DNA from: Marinobacter subterrani
GTDB lineage: Bacteria; Pseudomonadota; Gammaproteobacteria; Pseudomonadales; Oleiphilaceae
DNA: 64,000 nucleotides
Assembly: GCF_001045555.1 (NCBI RefSeq)
Contig: NZ_LFBU01000002.1
Location: 62,001-126,000, forward strand
Direction of reading: 5' to 3'
Position numbers and translations under genes: made by a program. Below the pieces are notes generated by a model. It was given only the letters and a program-made list of their open reading frames with translations. It did no database searches and had not been told where the DNA came from. Shown in pieces: positions 36,738-45,891 of the stretch. Positions within the stretch are counted from its first letter, which is position 1; every line of letters begins with the position of its first letter.

Positions 36738-39218
36738 ATGCTTCCCATTGATGCCATTCTGCCCGACCTGAAACAGTCGCTGGAACAGGCCAGCACGGCG
36801 TTGTTGCAGGCCCCGCCCGGCGCCGGCAAGACCACCCGCGTGCCCCTGGCCCTGCTGGATGCGCCCTGGCGACAGGGTGGCCGGATTCTGATGCTGGAAC
36901 CAAGGCGGCTGGCGGCCCGGTCGGCTGCCCGGTTCATGGCCGGGCAACTGGGCGAGAAACCTGGCCAGACCGTTGGCTACCGGACCCGGCTGGATACCCG
37001 GGTCTCCGCTGCAACCCGCATTGAGGTGGTCACCGAGGGTATCCTGACCCGCCTGATACAGGCCGATCCGATGCTGGAAGACTACGCCGCGGTGATATTC
37101 GACGAGTTTCATGAACGTTCCCTGCAGGCGGATCTTGGCCTGGCCCTGGTGCGTGAATCCCAGCAGGCGTTGCGGGAGGATCTGCGGTTGCTGGTGATGT
37201 CGGCCACCCTGGATACCGCGCCCATTGCCCGGGTGCTCGGCGATGTACCGGTGATCACCAGCGAAGGCCGGGCCTTCCCGGTGGATGTGCTGTACCGGCC
37301 GTTGCCCCGTAATGGCCGGATGGTGGATCAGGTGGCGGCAGTGATCCGCGAGGCGCTGCAGGACCAGAGCGGATCACTGCTGGTGTTTCTCCCGGGAGCC
37401 GGGGAAATCCGACGGCTGGAGCAGCAACTGCGGGGCAGTCTGGCAGACAATGTGCTCATCGCCCCGCTCTACGGCAACCTGAAATCGGAGCAGCAGGACC
37501 AGGCCATCGCTCCGGCGCCGGACGGTCAGCGCAAGGTGGTGCTGGCCACGGCCATTGCCGAAACCAGCCTGACCATTGAAGGGGTGCGGGTGGTTATCGA
37601 CAGCGGCCAGCAGCGCCGGGCGGTGTTTGACCCCAACAGTGGCATGACTCGCCTGGTGACCGGCCGGGTATCCAGGGCTTCGGCAGAACAGCGCAAAGGC
37701 CGGGCCGGCCGGATCGAACCCGGCACCTGTTATCGGCTTTGGAGCGAGTCGGAACAGTTCGGGCTGGCGGACTACACGCCTCCGGAGATTCTCGAGGCGG
37801 ATCTGGCACCGTTGGTGCTGGAACTGGCGCAATGGGGCGCGCGGGACGCCGCCAGTGTGGCCTGGATTGATGAGCCGCCCGCAGCGCACTGGAAGCAGGC
37901 GGCAGACCTGTTGCAATGGCTGGATATGCTCGATTCCGGGGGTGCCATTACCGATCACGGCAAGGCCGCCCGGGAACTGGGGATTCATCCACGCCTGGCG
38001 CATATGGTGCTCAGAGGGCGTTCTATCGGACTCGGCGGCCCTGGCGCAGCGCTGGCAGCCCTGCTGGAAGAGCGGGATTTGCTGGGCCCCGGCGCCGGGG
38101 CGGATATGCACGAGCGGGTTCGTGTGTTTTACGGGGAGCGCAGTGATCGCGGGCTGGATCCCGCCCGCCTCAAGGCCGTGCGCCAGGCTGCCAGGCGGCT
38201 TTCCGGGTCGGCTCCGGCAGATGCGTCAATGCCCTCAGAGACCGGGATCGGGCGCCTGCTGGCGTTGGCGTATCCCGACCGTGTCGCGCGCCGGCGGCCC
38301 GGTAATGCGCCAAGGTATCAACTCAGTAATGGCAAGGGGGCGGTATTACGGGACGGCGACCCCCTGGCCCGGCACGACTGGCTGGTGGCTGCCGAGCTTG
38401 ATGGCAGGGCCAGGGAAGCGACTATTTACCTGGCAGCGCCAGTGGACCCTCCGGATCTGGAACAGGACCTGTCCGGTCATATTCAAGACACCGAGGAAGC
38501 AACTTGGGATGATCGCCGGGGCACCATCGTGGCCCGACGTCTCAGAAAGCTGGGTGAGCTGGTGCTGCACGAATGGCCGTTGGACCACGTGGACCCGGAA
38601 CTGTTTCAACAGGGCCTGCTCACCGCGATCCGGAAAAAGGGGCTGGAAAGCCTGCCCTGGACAGACGAAAGCCGGCAGTGGCGCGCCCGTGTCCGGATGC
38701 TTGCAGATACCTTTCCGGATAGTGGCTGGCCGGACGCAAGCGACACTGCACTGCTGGCGAATCTCGAGCACTGGCTGGCACCGTTTATGGCCGGCATGAC
38801 CCGCTGGTCGGACCTGGCCCGTGTGGACATCCTGACCGCCCTCAACACGCTTCTTGATTACCCGGCACAGCAGCAGCTTCAGGTCCTGGCCCCGATGGCC
38901 CTGACCATCCCGACCGGCCAGCGGACGCGTCTGGACTACACTGCAGAGAACGGCCCTGTTCTGGCGGCAAAGCTTCAGGCCCTGTTCGGCTGGGCAGAAA
39001 CCCCCGCCGTGGCTGGCGGCCGGGTTCCAGTGTTGATCCATCTGCTGTCACCCGCCCAGCGCCCTCTGGCGGTCACTGCCGACCTGGCCAGTTTTTGGCG
39101 CAATGCCTACCAGGAGGTGCGCAAGGACATGCGCGGCCGATATCCCAAGCATCCCTGGCCGGAGGATCCGTTTACGGCCCAGGCTCAGCAGGGCACGAAA
39201 AAGCGCCCTGCTCGCTGA
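36738..39218 (+). CDS. hrpB: ATP-dependent helicase HrpB
   Basis: DEAH-box RNA helicase of the HrpA/HrpB group. The 826-residue protein has Walker A APPGAGKTTRVPLALL, the Walker B/DEAH variant DEFHERSLQ, motif III MSATLD, and motifs V-VI as ATAIAETSLTIEGV and QRKGRAGR. An HA2/winged-helix region and the HrpB-specific C-terminal domain follow (to about 826). The biological role of HrpB is poorly defined in most bacteria. It starts 48 bases after the SCO gene on the same strand. Confidence 0.95.
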   Translation: MLPIDAILPDLKQSLEQASTALLQAPPGAGKTTRVPLALLDAPWRQGGRILMLEPRRLAARSAARFMAGQLGEKPGQTVGYRTRLDTRVSAATRIEVVTEGILTRLIQADPMLEDYAAVIFDEFHERSLQADLGLALVRESQQALREDLRLLVMSATLDTAPIARVLGDVPVITSEGRAFPVDVLYRPLPRNGRMVDQVAAVIREALQDQSGSLLVFLPGAGEIRRLEQQLRGSLADNVLIAPLYGNLKSEQQDQAIAPAPDGQRKVVLATAIAETSLTIEGVRVVIDSGQQRRAVFDPNSGMTRLVTGRVSRASAEQRKGRAGRIEPGTCYRLWSESEQFGLADYTPPEILEADLAPLVLELAQWGARDAASVAWIDEPPAAHWKQAADLLQWLDMLDSGGAITDHGKAARELGIHPRLAHMVLRGRSIGLGGPGAALAALLEERDLLGPGAGADMHERVRVFYGERSDRGLDPARLKAVRQAARRLSGSAPADASMPSETGIGRLLALAYPDRVARRRPGNAPRYQLSNGKGAVLRDGDPLARHDWLVAAELDGRAREATIYLAAPVDPPDLEQDLSGHIQDTEEATWDDRRGTIVARRLRKLGELVLHEWPLDHVDPELFQQGLLTAIRKKGLESLPWTDESRQWRARVRMLADTFPDSGWPDASDTALLANLEHWLAPFMAGMTRWSDLARVDILTALNTLLDYPAQQQLQVLAPMALTIPTGQRTRLDYTAENGPVLAAKLQALFGWAETPAVAGGRVPVLIHLLSPAQRPLAVTADLASFWRNAYQEVRKDMRGRYPKHPWPEDPFTAQAQQGTKKRPAR

Positions 39219-39400
39219 TCCGCTTGCTGACCAGTGCCTGGGGCACCGCCTCGAAGTAGGCGTTGTGCGGAGGCATTCAGTGCCAACCGGGTAGCACCGG
39301 TAACGTCTCTGCCTGATGCCGGAGTGGTGAAAATACCGCTTGCCAGAACCCCGGCTCTGTATAAAATGCGCACAATTCAATTCCGAGTGCCGCAGGTACC

Positions 39401-40219
39401 ATGCACCTTGTCTCCTTCGATATTTTCCGAACCCTGGGCTTCCCTAATACCACCGTGCTCAAACCGGACCAGTTCCTGCGCCACAAGGAACTGCTGCGGG
39501 AAGCGGACTGGGTGCTGTTTCCCGAATACTGGCAGTTGAATGCGCTGGTTCACGGCCTGAAATGCCGGGTATTTCCCAGCATTGCCAGTTACCGGGTCGG
39601 CCACGACAAGATCGAGATGACCCGTGCATTTCAGGCGGTTGCCCCCGAGCACACACCCTGGACCCTGATCCAGGCCAATGGCCCGGTGGAGCGGGAGATG
39701 ATCTGGGACACCATGGCGCATCCGTTTGTCGCCAAGCTGCCAAAGTCGAGCATGGGCGAAGGCGTGTGGCTGATCGAAACCCGTGAAGACTGGCGCCGGT
39801 ATTGTGAACGCACCGATGTGCTCTACGCCCAGGAGTACCTGCCCCTGGACCGCGATGCCCGGGTTGTGGTGGTGGGCGACCGGGTGCTGACGGCCTACTG
39901 GCGCACCCAGGCCGACCAGGGGTTCTACAACAATGTGGCCCGTGGTGGTCGCATTGATACCAGCCCGGTGCCGCCGGTGATGACGGATCTGGCACTCCGG
40001 CTGGCCCGGGAGCTGGGCGTGGATCACGCGGGTTTCGATATTGCCCTGGTGGAAGGCTACCCCTACGTGCTGGAATTCAACCGGCTGTTCGGCAACCAGG
40101 GTCTGGGCCGGGGTGGCGAACTGCAGGACGCCATTCTGGCCTACCTCCGCCGGCAGTCCGAACCCCGGGATCCGGATGGCCCGGTAGACCCGACACCACT
40201 CTGGCCGGTGGCGGTCTGA
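39401..40219 (+). CDS. RimK-like ATP-grasp protein
   Basis: A 272-residue protein with an ATP-grasp core. An N-terminal preATP-like region (about 1-90) is followed by HPFVAKLPKSSMGEGVWLIE (nucleotide lysine and glycine-rich loop) and VLYAQEYLPLDRDARVVVVGDRVL. Metal-binding Glu/Asn in YPYVLEFNRLFGNQGL follow. Members ligate an acid to an amine via an acyl phosphate (glutamylation, peptide or lysine modification). The substrate cannot be told. TTGCCA and TATAAA lie upstream, but their 14-base spacing is short for a sigma70 promoter. Confidence 0.82.
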   Translation: MHLVSFDIFRTLGFPNTTVLKPDQFLRHKELLREADWVLFPEYWQLNALVHGLKCRVFPSIASYRVGHDKIEMTRAFQAVAPEHTPWTLIQANGPVEREMIWDTMAHPFVAKLPKSSMGEGVWLIETREDWRRYCERTDVLYAQEYLPLDRDARVVVVGDRVLTAYWRTQADQGFYNNVARGGRIDTSPVPPVMTDLALRLARELGVDHAGFDIALVEGYPYVLEFNRLFGNQGLGRGGELQDAILAYLRRQSEPRDPDGPVDPTPLWPVAV

Positions 40220-40294
40220 TTGCTCGGGCGCCCTTGGCCCCGGCACTGCGCTATCCTGTATATTGTCCTCGGTACGGACAAGTGGGAAGGACGC

Positions 40295-40963
40295 ATGCGA
40301 GTGTTGCTGGTTGAGGATGATGAGCTGCTGGGTGATGGCCTGTGCCGCGGGCTGATGCAGGAAGGCTATGGGGTCGACTGGCTGCAAGACGGCCAGTCGG
40401 CAGCGGCCGCCATGGATTCGGATCAGTTCGACGTGGTGGTGCTGGACCTGATGCTGCCCCGGCGGTCCGGTATTGATGTCCTGGTCAACTGGCGCAATCA
40501 GGGCATCACCGTGCCCATCCTGATCCTTACCGCACTCGACAGTGTCGATGAGAAGATACAGGGGCTGGACTATGGCGCCGACGATTACCTGGTCAAGCCG
40601 GTGGATATCGGAGAACTGGTGGCGCGCATCCGTGCGCTGGTGCGACGGGCCTCCGGGCGTGACAGCAACCGTATTGAGTGCGGGCCGGTCATGTTGGATT
40701 TCACCACCCGTTGTGTTTCCGCCCACGGTGAACCCCTGCGCCTGTCCCGGCATGAATTCGCCATTCTTGAGGCCCTGCTTGAGCGGCCGGGCCATGCGGT
40801 CAGCCGCGACCATCTTGAATCACGGCTGTACGGCTGGTCGGACGGCCCGGAGAGCAACAGCCTGGAAGTGCACATCCATCGATTGCGGGGCAAACTCGGC
40901 GACGGTCTGATCGAGACGGTTCGTGGCCTGGGTTATCGCTTCGCACTGCCCCCGGCATGTTAA
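40295..40963 (+). CDS. OmpR-family response regulator (QseB-like)
   Basis: DNA-binding regulator of a two-component system. It has 222 residues. A receiver domain (about 1-115) has acidic EDDE at residues 7-10, phospho-acceptor Asp51 in VVVLDLMLP and Lys in YLVKPVD. A winged-helix DNA-binding domain (about 125-220) has RLSRHEFAILEALLERPG and NSLEVHIHRLRGKLG. The ATG at 40295 follows GGAAGG. It overlaps the histidine kinase gene by seven bases. Confidence 0.94.
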   Translation: MRVLLVEDDELLGDGLCRGLMQEGYGVDWLQDGQSAAAAMDSDQFDVVVLDLMLPRRSGIDVLVNWRNQGITVPILILTALDSVDEKIQGLDYGADDYLVKPVDIGELVARIRALVRRASGRDSNRIECGPVMLDFTTRCVSAHGEPLRLSRHEFAILEALLERPGHAVSRDHLESRLYGWSDGPESNSLEVHIHRLRGKLGDGLIETVRGLGYRFALPPAC

Positions 40964-42348
40964 AACCTTCCGCGTTCGCCCCGCGCATCCACCTGCGCCT
41001 GCTTGTTATGGTGTTGCTGCTGTTGTCTGCCGGCTGGCTGATGCTGTGGTTCTATCTGTCCTCCAGCGCCGCCAATACGGCGGCAAAGGATGTGGATCAC
41101 CAGCTCAACCAGGCCGCATTCAGTCTGCTTATGGGTCTGAACCAGGGCTTGGCTGGTGGTGATGCCACGGGCAGCACCCCGGAGCGCAAGCCCGATGAAC
41201 TGCCCGAGTTTGAGCTGCTGTCGGAATCCGGTGATGTGCTGGTACGGAGCCGCCGGTTCCCCTTGACGGAAACTCAGCCAGGGCAGCTGGAAGCCGGTTA
41301 TTCCCGGCCACGCATCAATGGTATCCCGTGGCGGGTGCTGACGGTGCGGGATCCGGCCAACGGCCGATATGTCCGGGTTGCCGTACCTCTGGAGACCGTG
41401 GCGCAGCGGGGCTCGGAGCTGGCCTCGGCGTTCGTGACACCGTTGTTGGTGGCCTTGCCGGTACTGGGCATCCTGGTTTGCCTGGGTATCTGGCAGGGCC
41501 TGCGGCCACTCAGGGAACTCAGTGTGAAGCTGTCGGAGACCGAGGTGGATCGCCTGCAGCCCCTGGCCATTGATCTGAAACGGGTGCCCCGGGAAATGCA
41601 GGCGCCGGTGCTGGCCATCAACCGGTTGATCCGGCGGGTCCGGGAAGCCATGGCCTCCCATCGTGCCTTCACCTCGGCCATGGGGCACGAACTGCGAACC
41701 CCGCTGGCCGGTTTCAAATCCCAGGTGCAGGTCGCGTTACGCTCTGACAGCCAGGCCGACAAGGATCGGTCTTTGAAGAAGCTGGCGGGCGCCATCGATG
41801 GCATGGACCGTATCGTCGACCATTTGCTGATTCTCGCGCGGGTGGATCCAGTTCAGCCTCAACTGGAGGCGTCCGAGATTGATCTGGCGGCGCTGGCCGA
41901 GAAATGCCTCACCGAACGGGAAAGCCTGATGCAGGCCAAGTCCCTCACACCGGAGCTGGATCTGGCCGGCGAGCGCCTGCGGATGCAGGGCGATGCCACG
42001 CTCATCGGTTCGCTGATCGGCAACCTGCTGGATAACGCCGCACGTTATTCCCCCGTCGGGGGCCGGGTGCTGGTGCAGATTGCCGCCTCCGATGGTGGTC
42101 TGGAGTTGCGGGTATCCGATCAGGGCCCCGGGATTCCGGAGGGGCAGCGGGCCGAGGTGTTCGAGAATTTCCATCGTGAACCGGACCAGAGAAAGACCGG
42201 AAGCGGGCTCGGCCTGGGTATCGTCCGGGCCATCGCCCAGGCCCATGGCGGCTCGGTGGAGCTGGTGGACGGCCCGCAACAGGGTGCCTGTATCCGGGTC
42301 TGGCTGCCAGCAGACGGTCCGAGTGTTGTTCAGACTGCCGTAAGGTGA
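40957..42348 (+). CDS. Sensor histidine kinase (QseC-like)
   Basis: Partner kinase of the preceding regulator. It has 463 residues: two membrane helices (about 12-34 and 158-180) around a 120-residue periplasmic sensor, a HAMP-like linker, a dimerisation domain with His244 in GHELRTPLAGF, and an ATPase with NLLDNAARYSP (N box), DQGPGIPEG and GSGLGLGIV (G boxes). The ligand is unknown. It is followed 73 bases downstream by an exported EF-hand protein, which suggests a possible link to calcium. Confidence 0.94.
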   Translation: MLKPSAFAPRIHLRLLVMVLLLLSAGWLMLWFYLSSSAANTAAKDVDHQLNQAAFSLLMGLNQGLAGGDATGSTPERKPDELPEFELLSESGDVLVRSRRFPLTETQPGQLEAGYSRPRINGIPWRVLTVRDPANGRYVRVAVPLETVAQRGSELASAFVTPLLVALPVLGILVCLGIWQGLRPLRELSVKLSETEVDRLQPLAIDLKRVPREMQAPVLAINRLIRRVREAMASHRAFTSAMGHELRTPLAGFKSQVQVALRSDSQADKDRSLKKLAGAIDGMDRIVDHLLILARVDPVQPQLEASEIDLAALAEKCLTERESLMQAKSLTPELDLAGERLRMQGDATLIGSLIGNLLDNAARYSPVGGRVLVQIAASDGGLELRVSDQGPGIPEGQRAEVFENFHREPDQRKTGSGLGLGIVRAIAQAHGGSVELVDGPQQGACIRVWLPADGPSVVQTAVR

Positions 42349-42421
42349 CCGGTATAGGGTCTCTCCCAGTCATCGCCAATTCCGGTGATGACCAGTGAAA
42401 TTTGCTGAAAGGAGAACGACC

Positions 42422-42802
42422 ATGAACCGTAAGACTCTTTTTGCCATCAGTCTGATCACTTTCGGTTTTGCCGGCACCGCAGCCGCGGCGGATTGGGAAT
42501 GGAAAGCCGACTGGCAGCAACTGGACGCCGATAACAGCGGCGAGCTGGTACTGCAGGAATTCGAATCCGGCTATTTTGATGTGGTCGATACCGATGACGA
42601 CGGCTGGGTGACCGAGGACGAGTACGACACCTACCTCTCGGACTACGATCTCGATCTGTACGCCTACGATACCTATGACTTCAATGATGACGGCTATCTG
42701 AGCGAAGACGAGTTCGATAACGGCCTGTTCGATCTGGCCGATACCGACGATGACGACATCCTTGAGGAAGACGAGTGGGATTCCGGTTTCTGGGATGTCT
42801 GA
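42422..42802 (+). CDS. Exported EF-hand calcium-binding protein
   Basis: A 126-residue protein with a signal peptide (to about TAAAA) and an acidic mature part. Four EF-hand loops are visible: DADNSGELVLQE, DTDDDGWVTEDE, DFNDDGYLSEDE and DTDDDDILEEDE. The first three have Gly at position 6 and Glu at 12; the fourth has Asp at 6, which may weaken it. Mature protein is very rich in Asp, Glu and Tyr. AAAGGAG precedes the ATG. It lies just after the two-component genes and before a strong terminator. Periplasmic calcium binding is inferred. Confidence 0.88.
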   Translation: MNRKTLFAISLITFGFAGTAAAADWEWKADWQQLDADNSGELVLQEFESGYFDVVDTDDDGWVTEDEYDTYLSDYDLDLYAYDTYDFNDDGYLSEDEFDNGLFDLADTDDDDILEEDEWDSGFWDV

Positions 42803-42841
42803 TAGTGCGCATTATGGGTAGATATGCTCATATCCGGGTGT

Positions 42842-42905
42842 AAAAAAAAGCCCGATGATCGCGCCAAATCGGGGGTAGCACGGTTTCGCTGTGCTACCCT
42901 TTTTT
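42842..42905. terminator. Bidirectional double-hairpin terminator
   Basis: Rightward hairpin GGGTAGCAC/GTGCTACCC (42873-42881 with 42891-42899) is followed by a T run (42900-42905). Leftward, CCCGAT/ATCGGG (42851-42856 with 42868-42873) is followed on the minus strand by a run of eight T (42849-42842). It separates the EF-hand gene from the decarboxylase gene. Confidence 0.8.
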
Positions 42906-42942
42906 ATGCCCGATATCCCACTGATAAGGAGAGCTTCACCCG

Positions 42943-44118
42943 ATGAACCAGGAAGCCAATGCCAACATTGCTGAGTACTACGACGATGAGACGTTCAAGC
43001 GGATCAAGTCATTCGCGGATACCAGGGAAACTCCTTTTGTCGTCATTGATACCGCCACGATCGACCGCCAGTACGATGAGTTGGTGGATGGCTTCCCCTA
43101 CGCCAGAGTCTACTACGCGGTGAAAGCCAACCCGGCCCCGCAGATCCTGACTATGCTGCGCGACAAGGGTGCGAACTTTGATATTGCCTCGGTGTATGAG
43201 CTGGACAAGGTTCTGGCCCTGGGCGTCAGCGGTGACCGCATCAGCTACGGCAACACCATCAAGAAGGCGAGGGATATCCGCACTTTCTACGAGAAGGGTG
43301 TGCGCCTGTTCGCCACGGACTCCGAGGCGGATCTGCGCAACATCGCCAAGGCAGCCCCGGGCTCGAAGGTGTATGTGCGTATTCTCACCGAAGGCACACT
43401 GACGGCGGACTGGCCGCTGTCCCGCAAGTTCGGCTGTCAGACCGACATGGCCATGGATCTGCTGATCCTGGCCCGTGATCTGGGCCTGGTGCCCTACGGC
43501 GTGTCTTTCCATGTGGGTTCCCAGCAACGGGAAATCGGCGCCTGGGATGCGGCCCTGAGCAAGGTGAAGGTGATTTTCGAGCGCCTGAAGGAAGAAGACG
43601 GCATCGAGCTGAAGATGATCAACATGGGCGGTGGTTTCCCGGCCAACTACATCACCCGTACCAATGACCTGAAAGTGTACGCCGAGGAGGTTGCCCGGTT
43701 CCTGCACGAGGATTTCGGTGACGAGCTGCCGGAGATCATTATCGAGCCCGGCCGCTCACTGATTTCCAACGCCGGGGTGCTGGTGAGTGAGGTGGTGCTG
43801 ATTTCCCGGAAATCCCGTACCGCCCTGCACCGCTGGGTGTTTACCGATGTGGGCAAGTTTTCAGGCCTGATCGAGACGCTGGATGAGGCGATCAAGTTTC
43901 CGATCTGGACCGAGAAAGTGGGCGAGGGCGAGGATTGCGTGATTGCCGGGCCGACCTGTGACAGCGCCGATATCATGTATGAGCACCACAAGTACCCGCT
44001 GCCGTTGAATCTGGCCATCGGAGACCGGATGTACTGGCTGTCTACGGGTGCTTATACCACGACTTACAGCGCCATTGAGTTTAACGGGTTTCCTCCGTTG
44101 AAGGACTACTACATCTGA
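42943..44118 (+). CDS. Ornithine/lysine-type decarboxylase (alanine racemase fold, PLP)
   Basis: Fold-type III PLP decarboxylase of 391 residues. It would produce putrescine or cadaverine from ornithine or lysine. PLP-lysine motif VYYAVKANPAPQI lies near residue 60. Other landmarks are FDIASVYEL, SFHVGSQQR, INMGGGFPANY, EPGRSLIS and GPTCDSADIMY with the active-site Cys. Length and motifs match the eukaryotic-type ornithine decarboxylase group, in which several bacterial members are bifunctional. Substrate preference cannot be read. GGAGAG precedes the ATG. Confidence 0.9.
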   Translation: MNQEANANIAEYYDDETFKRIKSFADTRETPFVVIDTATIDRQYDELVDGFPYARVYYAVKANPAPQILTMLRDKGANFDIASVYELDKVLALGVSGDRISYGNTIKKARDIRTFYEKGVRLFATDSEADLRNIAKAAPGSKVYVRILTEGTLTADWPLSRKFGCQTDMAMDLLILARDLGLVPYGVSFHVGSQQREIGAWDAALSKVKVIFERLKEEDGIELKMINMGGGFPANYITRTNDLKVYAEEVARFLHEDFGDELPEIIIEPGRSLISNAGVLVSEVVLISRKSRTALHRWVFTDVGKFSGLIETLDEAIKFPIWTEKVGEGEDCVIAGPTCDSADIMYEHHKYPLPLNLAIGDRMYWLSTGAYTTTYSAIEFNGFPPLKDYYI

Positions 44119-44198
44119 GCCGGTTTTAGCTCGGAGTCTGGCCGCGGGGCGTCCGCGATGTTTTGGGGAGGCTTGGCCTGCGGCCATTGCGGGAGTAT

Positions 44199-44232
44199 GG
44201 GGTCAGAAGAACGCTTTCTTCTGACCCCGTTT
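44199..44232. terminator. 13-bp hairpin between convergent genes
   Basis: GGGGTCAGAAGAA (44199-44211) and TTCTTCTGACCCC (44216-44228) pair perfectly with a four-base CGCT loop. GTTTT follows. It lies between the convergent decarboxylase and MFS genes and can serve as a terminator, most clearly for the plus strand. Confidence 0.7.
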
Positions 44233-44247
44233 TCAGCCACTAAAGGA

Positions 44248-45450
44248 TCAGCTCTCGGGTTGGTCCTTTTTTCGTTGCAGATCGAGTTTGAAAGCCAGCG
44301 GCAGCACCAGCAGGCTGTAGCCGATGATCGTGAGAATCGCGTGGCGGGCGTCGCCGGTGGCGTCGGCGATCAGACCGCCCAGCATGGGAACGGAGAACGC
44401 CAGGGTGTAGCCGACCAGGAAGGTGCCGGCGGACAGGCGGCCGGTTTCCCGGGCGGTGGTCACCAGCGGGGGTACGGCGACCAGCAGGATCAGCAAGATG
44501 CCGGCGCTGAGGCTCATGACGGTGGCGCTGGCGATGGCCCACCAACCGGTGAAGGTGATGGCGCCGAGGGTGCCCAGGATGCTCAGGGAGGCGGTGATGA
44601 TGATCACCGACCGGCGGCCGACCCAGGCTTTGGCCATTTTCAGCATGGTCAGTGAGGCGAAGACCTGGGCGATGTTGAACCAGAACAGGGCGTCGGCGAG
44701 TTTGTTGAACTGGCCCTGTTGTTCCAGCAGGCTGCCCATGTAGGCGTTGAGGCCGAAGAACATTGAGCCGGACAGGCCTAGTAGCAGGCCGATTCTGAGG
44801 GTCAGCGGGTTGCTCCAGTCTGGCAGCCAGGAGACTTTGCCCACGGGCTTTTCCCGGTCACGCCTGGGCAGGTAAAGGGCTGCGGCGACCAGCAGGGCCG
44901 GGAGCGACCAGACCATCAGGGTGGCGCGCCAACTGTTGTCGAGGAGGGGCATGAGAATCGGCAGGGTGATGCCGGCGCCGATGAATTCGCCCATCAGCAT
45001 GCCGTTCATGTAAATCGCGGAGCCGAGGGCCAGGTGGTGGGGTTCCAGCCATCTTGGCAGCAGGGCGGGGAGCGCCGGCTGCATCATGGCCACGCCTATT
45101 CCCATCGTGGCGCTGGCCAGCATCAGGGTGACGGTATCCGGGGCCAGGCCGCGGCCGGCGGAGCCGAGCACCATGATCACCATGGCCATCGCCAGGGTGT
45201 TCCGGGGGCCGATGCGGGCAATGGCCAGTGAGCCGGGCATGGAGCCGATGGCGAGCATCAGGATGGGCAGGGTGGTCAGTGCCCCGGTAAGGGTCTGGGT
45301 CAGCGCCAGCTCATCGCCGATAAAGGGGGCCAGGGGCGGGGCTACCAGGATCGGTATGCGCAGGTAAAGGCCCGCCAGCCAAAGCAGCACCGCCACCGGC
45401 AGCAGCCTGGCTGGCGGTGGCGGTGCGGTTGTGGCCTGGTGTTCAGCCAC
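44248..45450 (-). CDS. MFS transporter, CynX/NimT-like
   Basis: A 400-residue inner-membrane carrier of the major facilitator superfamily with twelve helices. The N-terminus LYLRIPILVAPPLAPFIGDEL and SMPGSLAIARIGPRN in loop 2-3 resemble the CynX/NimT family annotated for cyanate or nitroimidazole export. The substrate is unknown. It begins 11 bases after ectC on the same strand, so it is likely co-transcribed with it. Export or uptake of an ectoine-related compound is only inferred from this pairing. Confidence 0.85.
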   Translation of the reverse strand: MAEHQATTAPPPPARLLPVAVLLWLAGLYLRIPILVAPPLAPFIGDELALTQTLTGALTTLPILMLAIGSMPGSLAIARIGPRNTLAMAMVIMVLGSAGRGLAPDTVTLMLASATMGIGVAMMQPALPALLPRWLEPHHLALGSAIYMNGMLMGEFIGAGITLPILMPLLDNSWRATLMVWSLPALLVAAALYLPRRDREKPVGKVSWLPDWSNPLTLRIGLLLGLSGSMFFGLNAYMGSLLEQQGQFNKLADALFWFNIAQVFASLTMLKMAKAWVGRRSVIIITASLSILGTLGAITFTGWWAIASATVMSLSAGILLILLVAVPPLVTTARETGRLSAGTFLVGYTLAFSVPMLGGLIADATGDARHAILTIIGYSLLVLPLAFKLDLQRKKDQPES

Positions 45451-45461
45451 GGATCAGCGAA

Positions 45462-45857
45462 TCAGTCTTCGCTGGTGTCCGGCAGATAGGCGCCGTCTTC
45501 GTCGTGGATTTCCTGGCCGGTCACCGGCGGGTTGAACGCGCAGATCAGGCGCATGTCCTCGGTTCCACCGTACAGCGTGTGCCGGTCGTGCTTGTCGAGG
45601 GCATACAGCGTGCCGTCCGTGATCTCGTGGACTTCGCCGGTGGCGAGATCCTTGATCCGGCCGTTACCCGAGACGCAGTAGACCGCTTCCAGGTGGTGCT
45701 TGTACCAGAAGGTGTGCTCTGAGCCGGCCTTGATGATGGTCTCGTGGAACGAGAAGCCCATGCCGTCCTTTTTCAGCAGCAAGCGGCGACTTTTCCATTG
45801 CTTGTCGCTCACTTCCCGTTCGGTACCAATGATGTCCTGCACTCGTACGATTTTCAT
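45462..45857 (-). CDS. ectC: Ectoine synthase (solitary EctC)
   Basis: Cyclises N-gamma-acetyl-diaminobutyrate to ectoine. It has 131 residues, the family length, with a single cupin domain. Sequence landmarks are [51 protein letters not shown] and HDEDGAY. Glu57, Tyr85 and His93 fall at the positions of the iron ligands described for characterised EctC. ATG 45857 has GAGGA at six bases; the ATG two codons earlier abuts that site. No ectA or ectB is adjacent, so it stands alone with an MFS gene. Confidence 0.93.
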   Translation of the reverse strand: MKIVRVQDIIGTEREVSDKQWKSRRLLLKKDGMGFSFHETIIKAGSEHTFWYKHHLEAVYCVSGNGRIKDLATGEVHEITDGTLYALDKHDRHTLYGGTEDMRLICAFNPPVTGQEIHDEDGAYLPDTSED

Positions 45858-45891
45858 CTGCATTCCTCATTTTGTGATGGAATAGCCTTTT

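Noticed and set aside
39340..39365. TTGCCA and TATAAA as a promoter for the ATP-grasp gene
   Set aside because: Boxes are good but the 14-base spacer is below the normal range, so it was noted only in the gene entry.
39377..40813. A 478-codon open frame on the minus strand over the ATP-grasp and regulator genes
   Set aside because: It crosses two well-supported genes and their intergenic gap; no homology is visible.
44158..44655. A glutamine/glycine-rich plus-strand open frame downstream of the decarboxylase
   Set aside because: It runs antisense through the MFS gene and across the 13-bp hairpin; composition is that of a reversed membrane protein.
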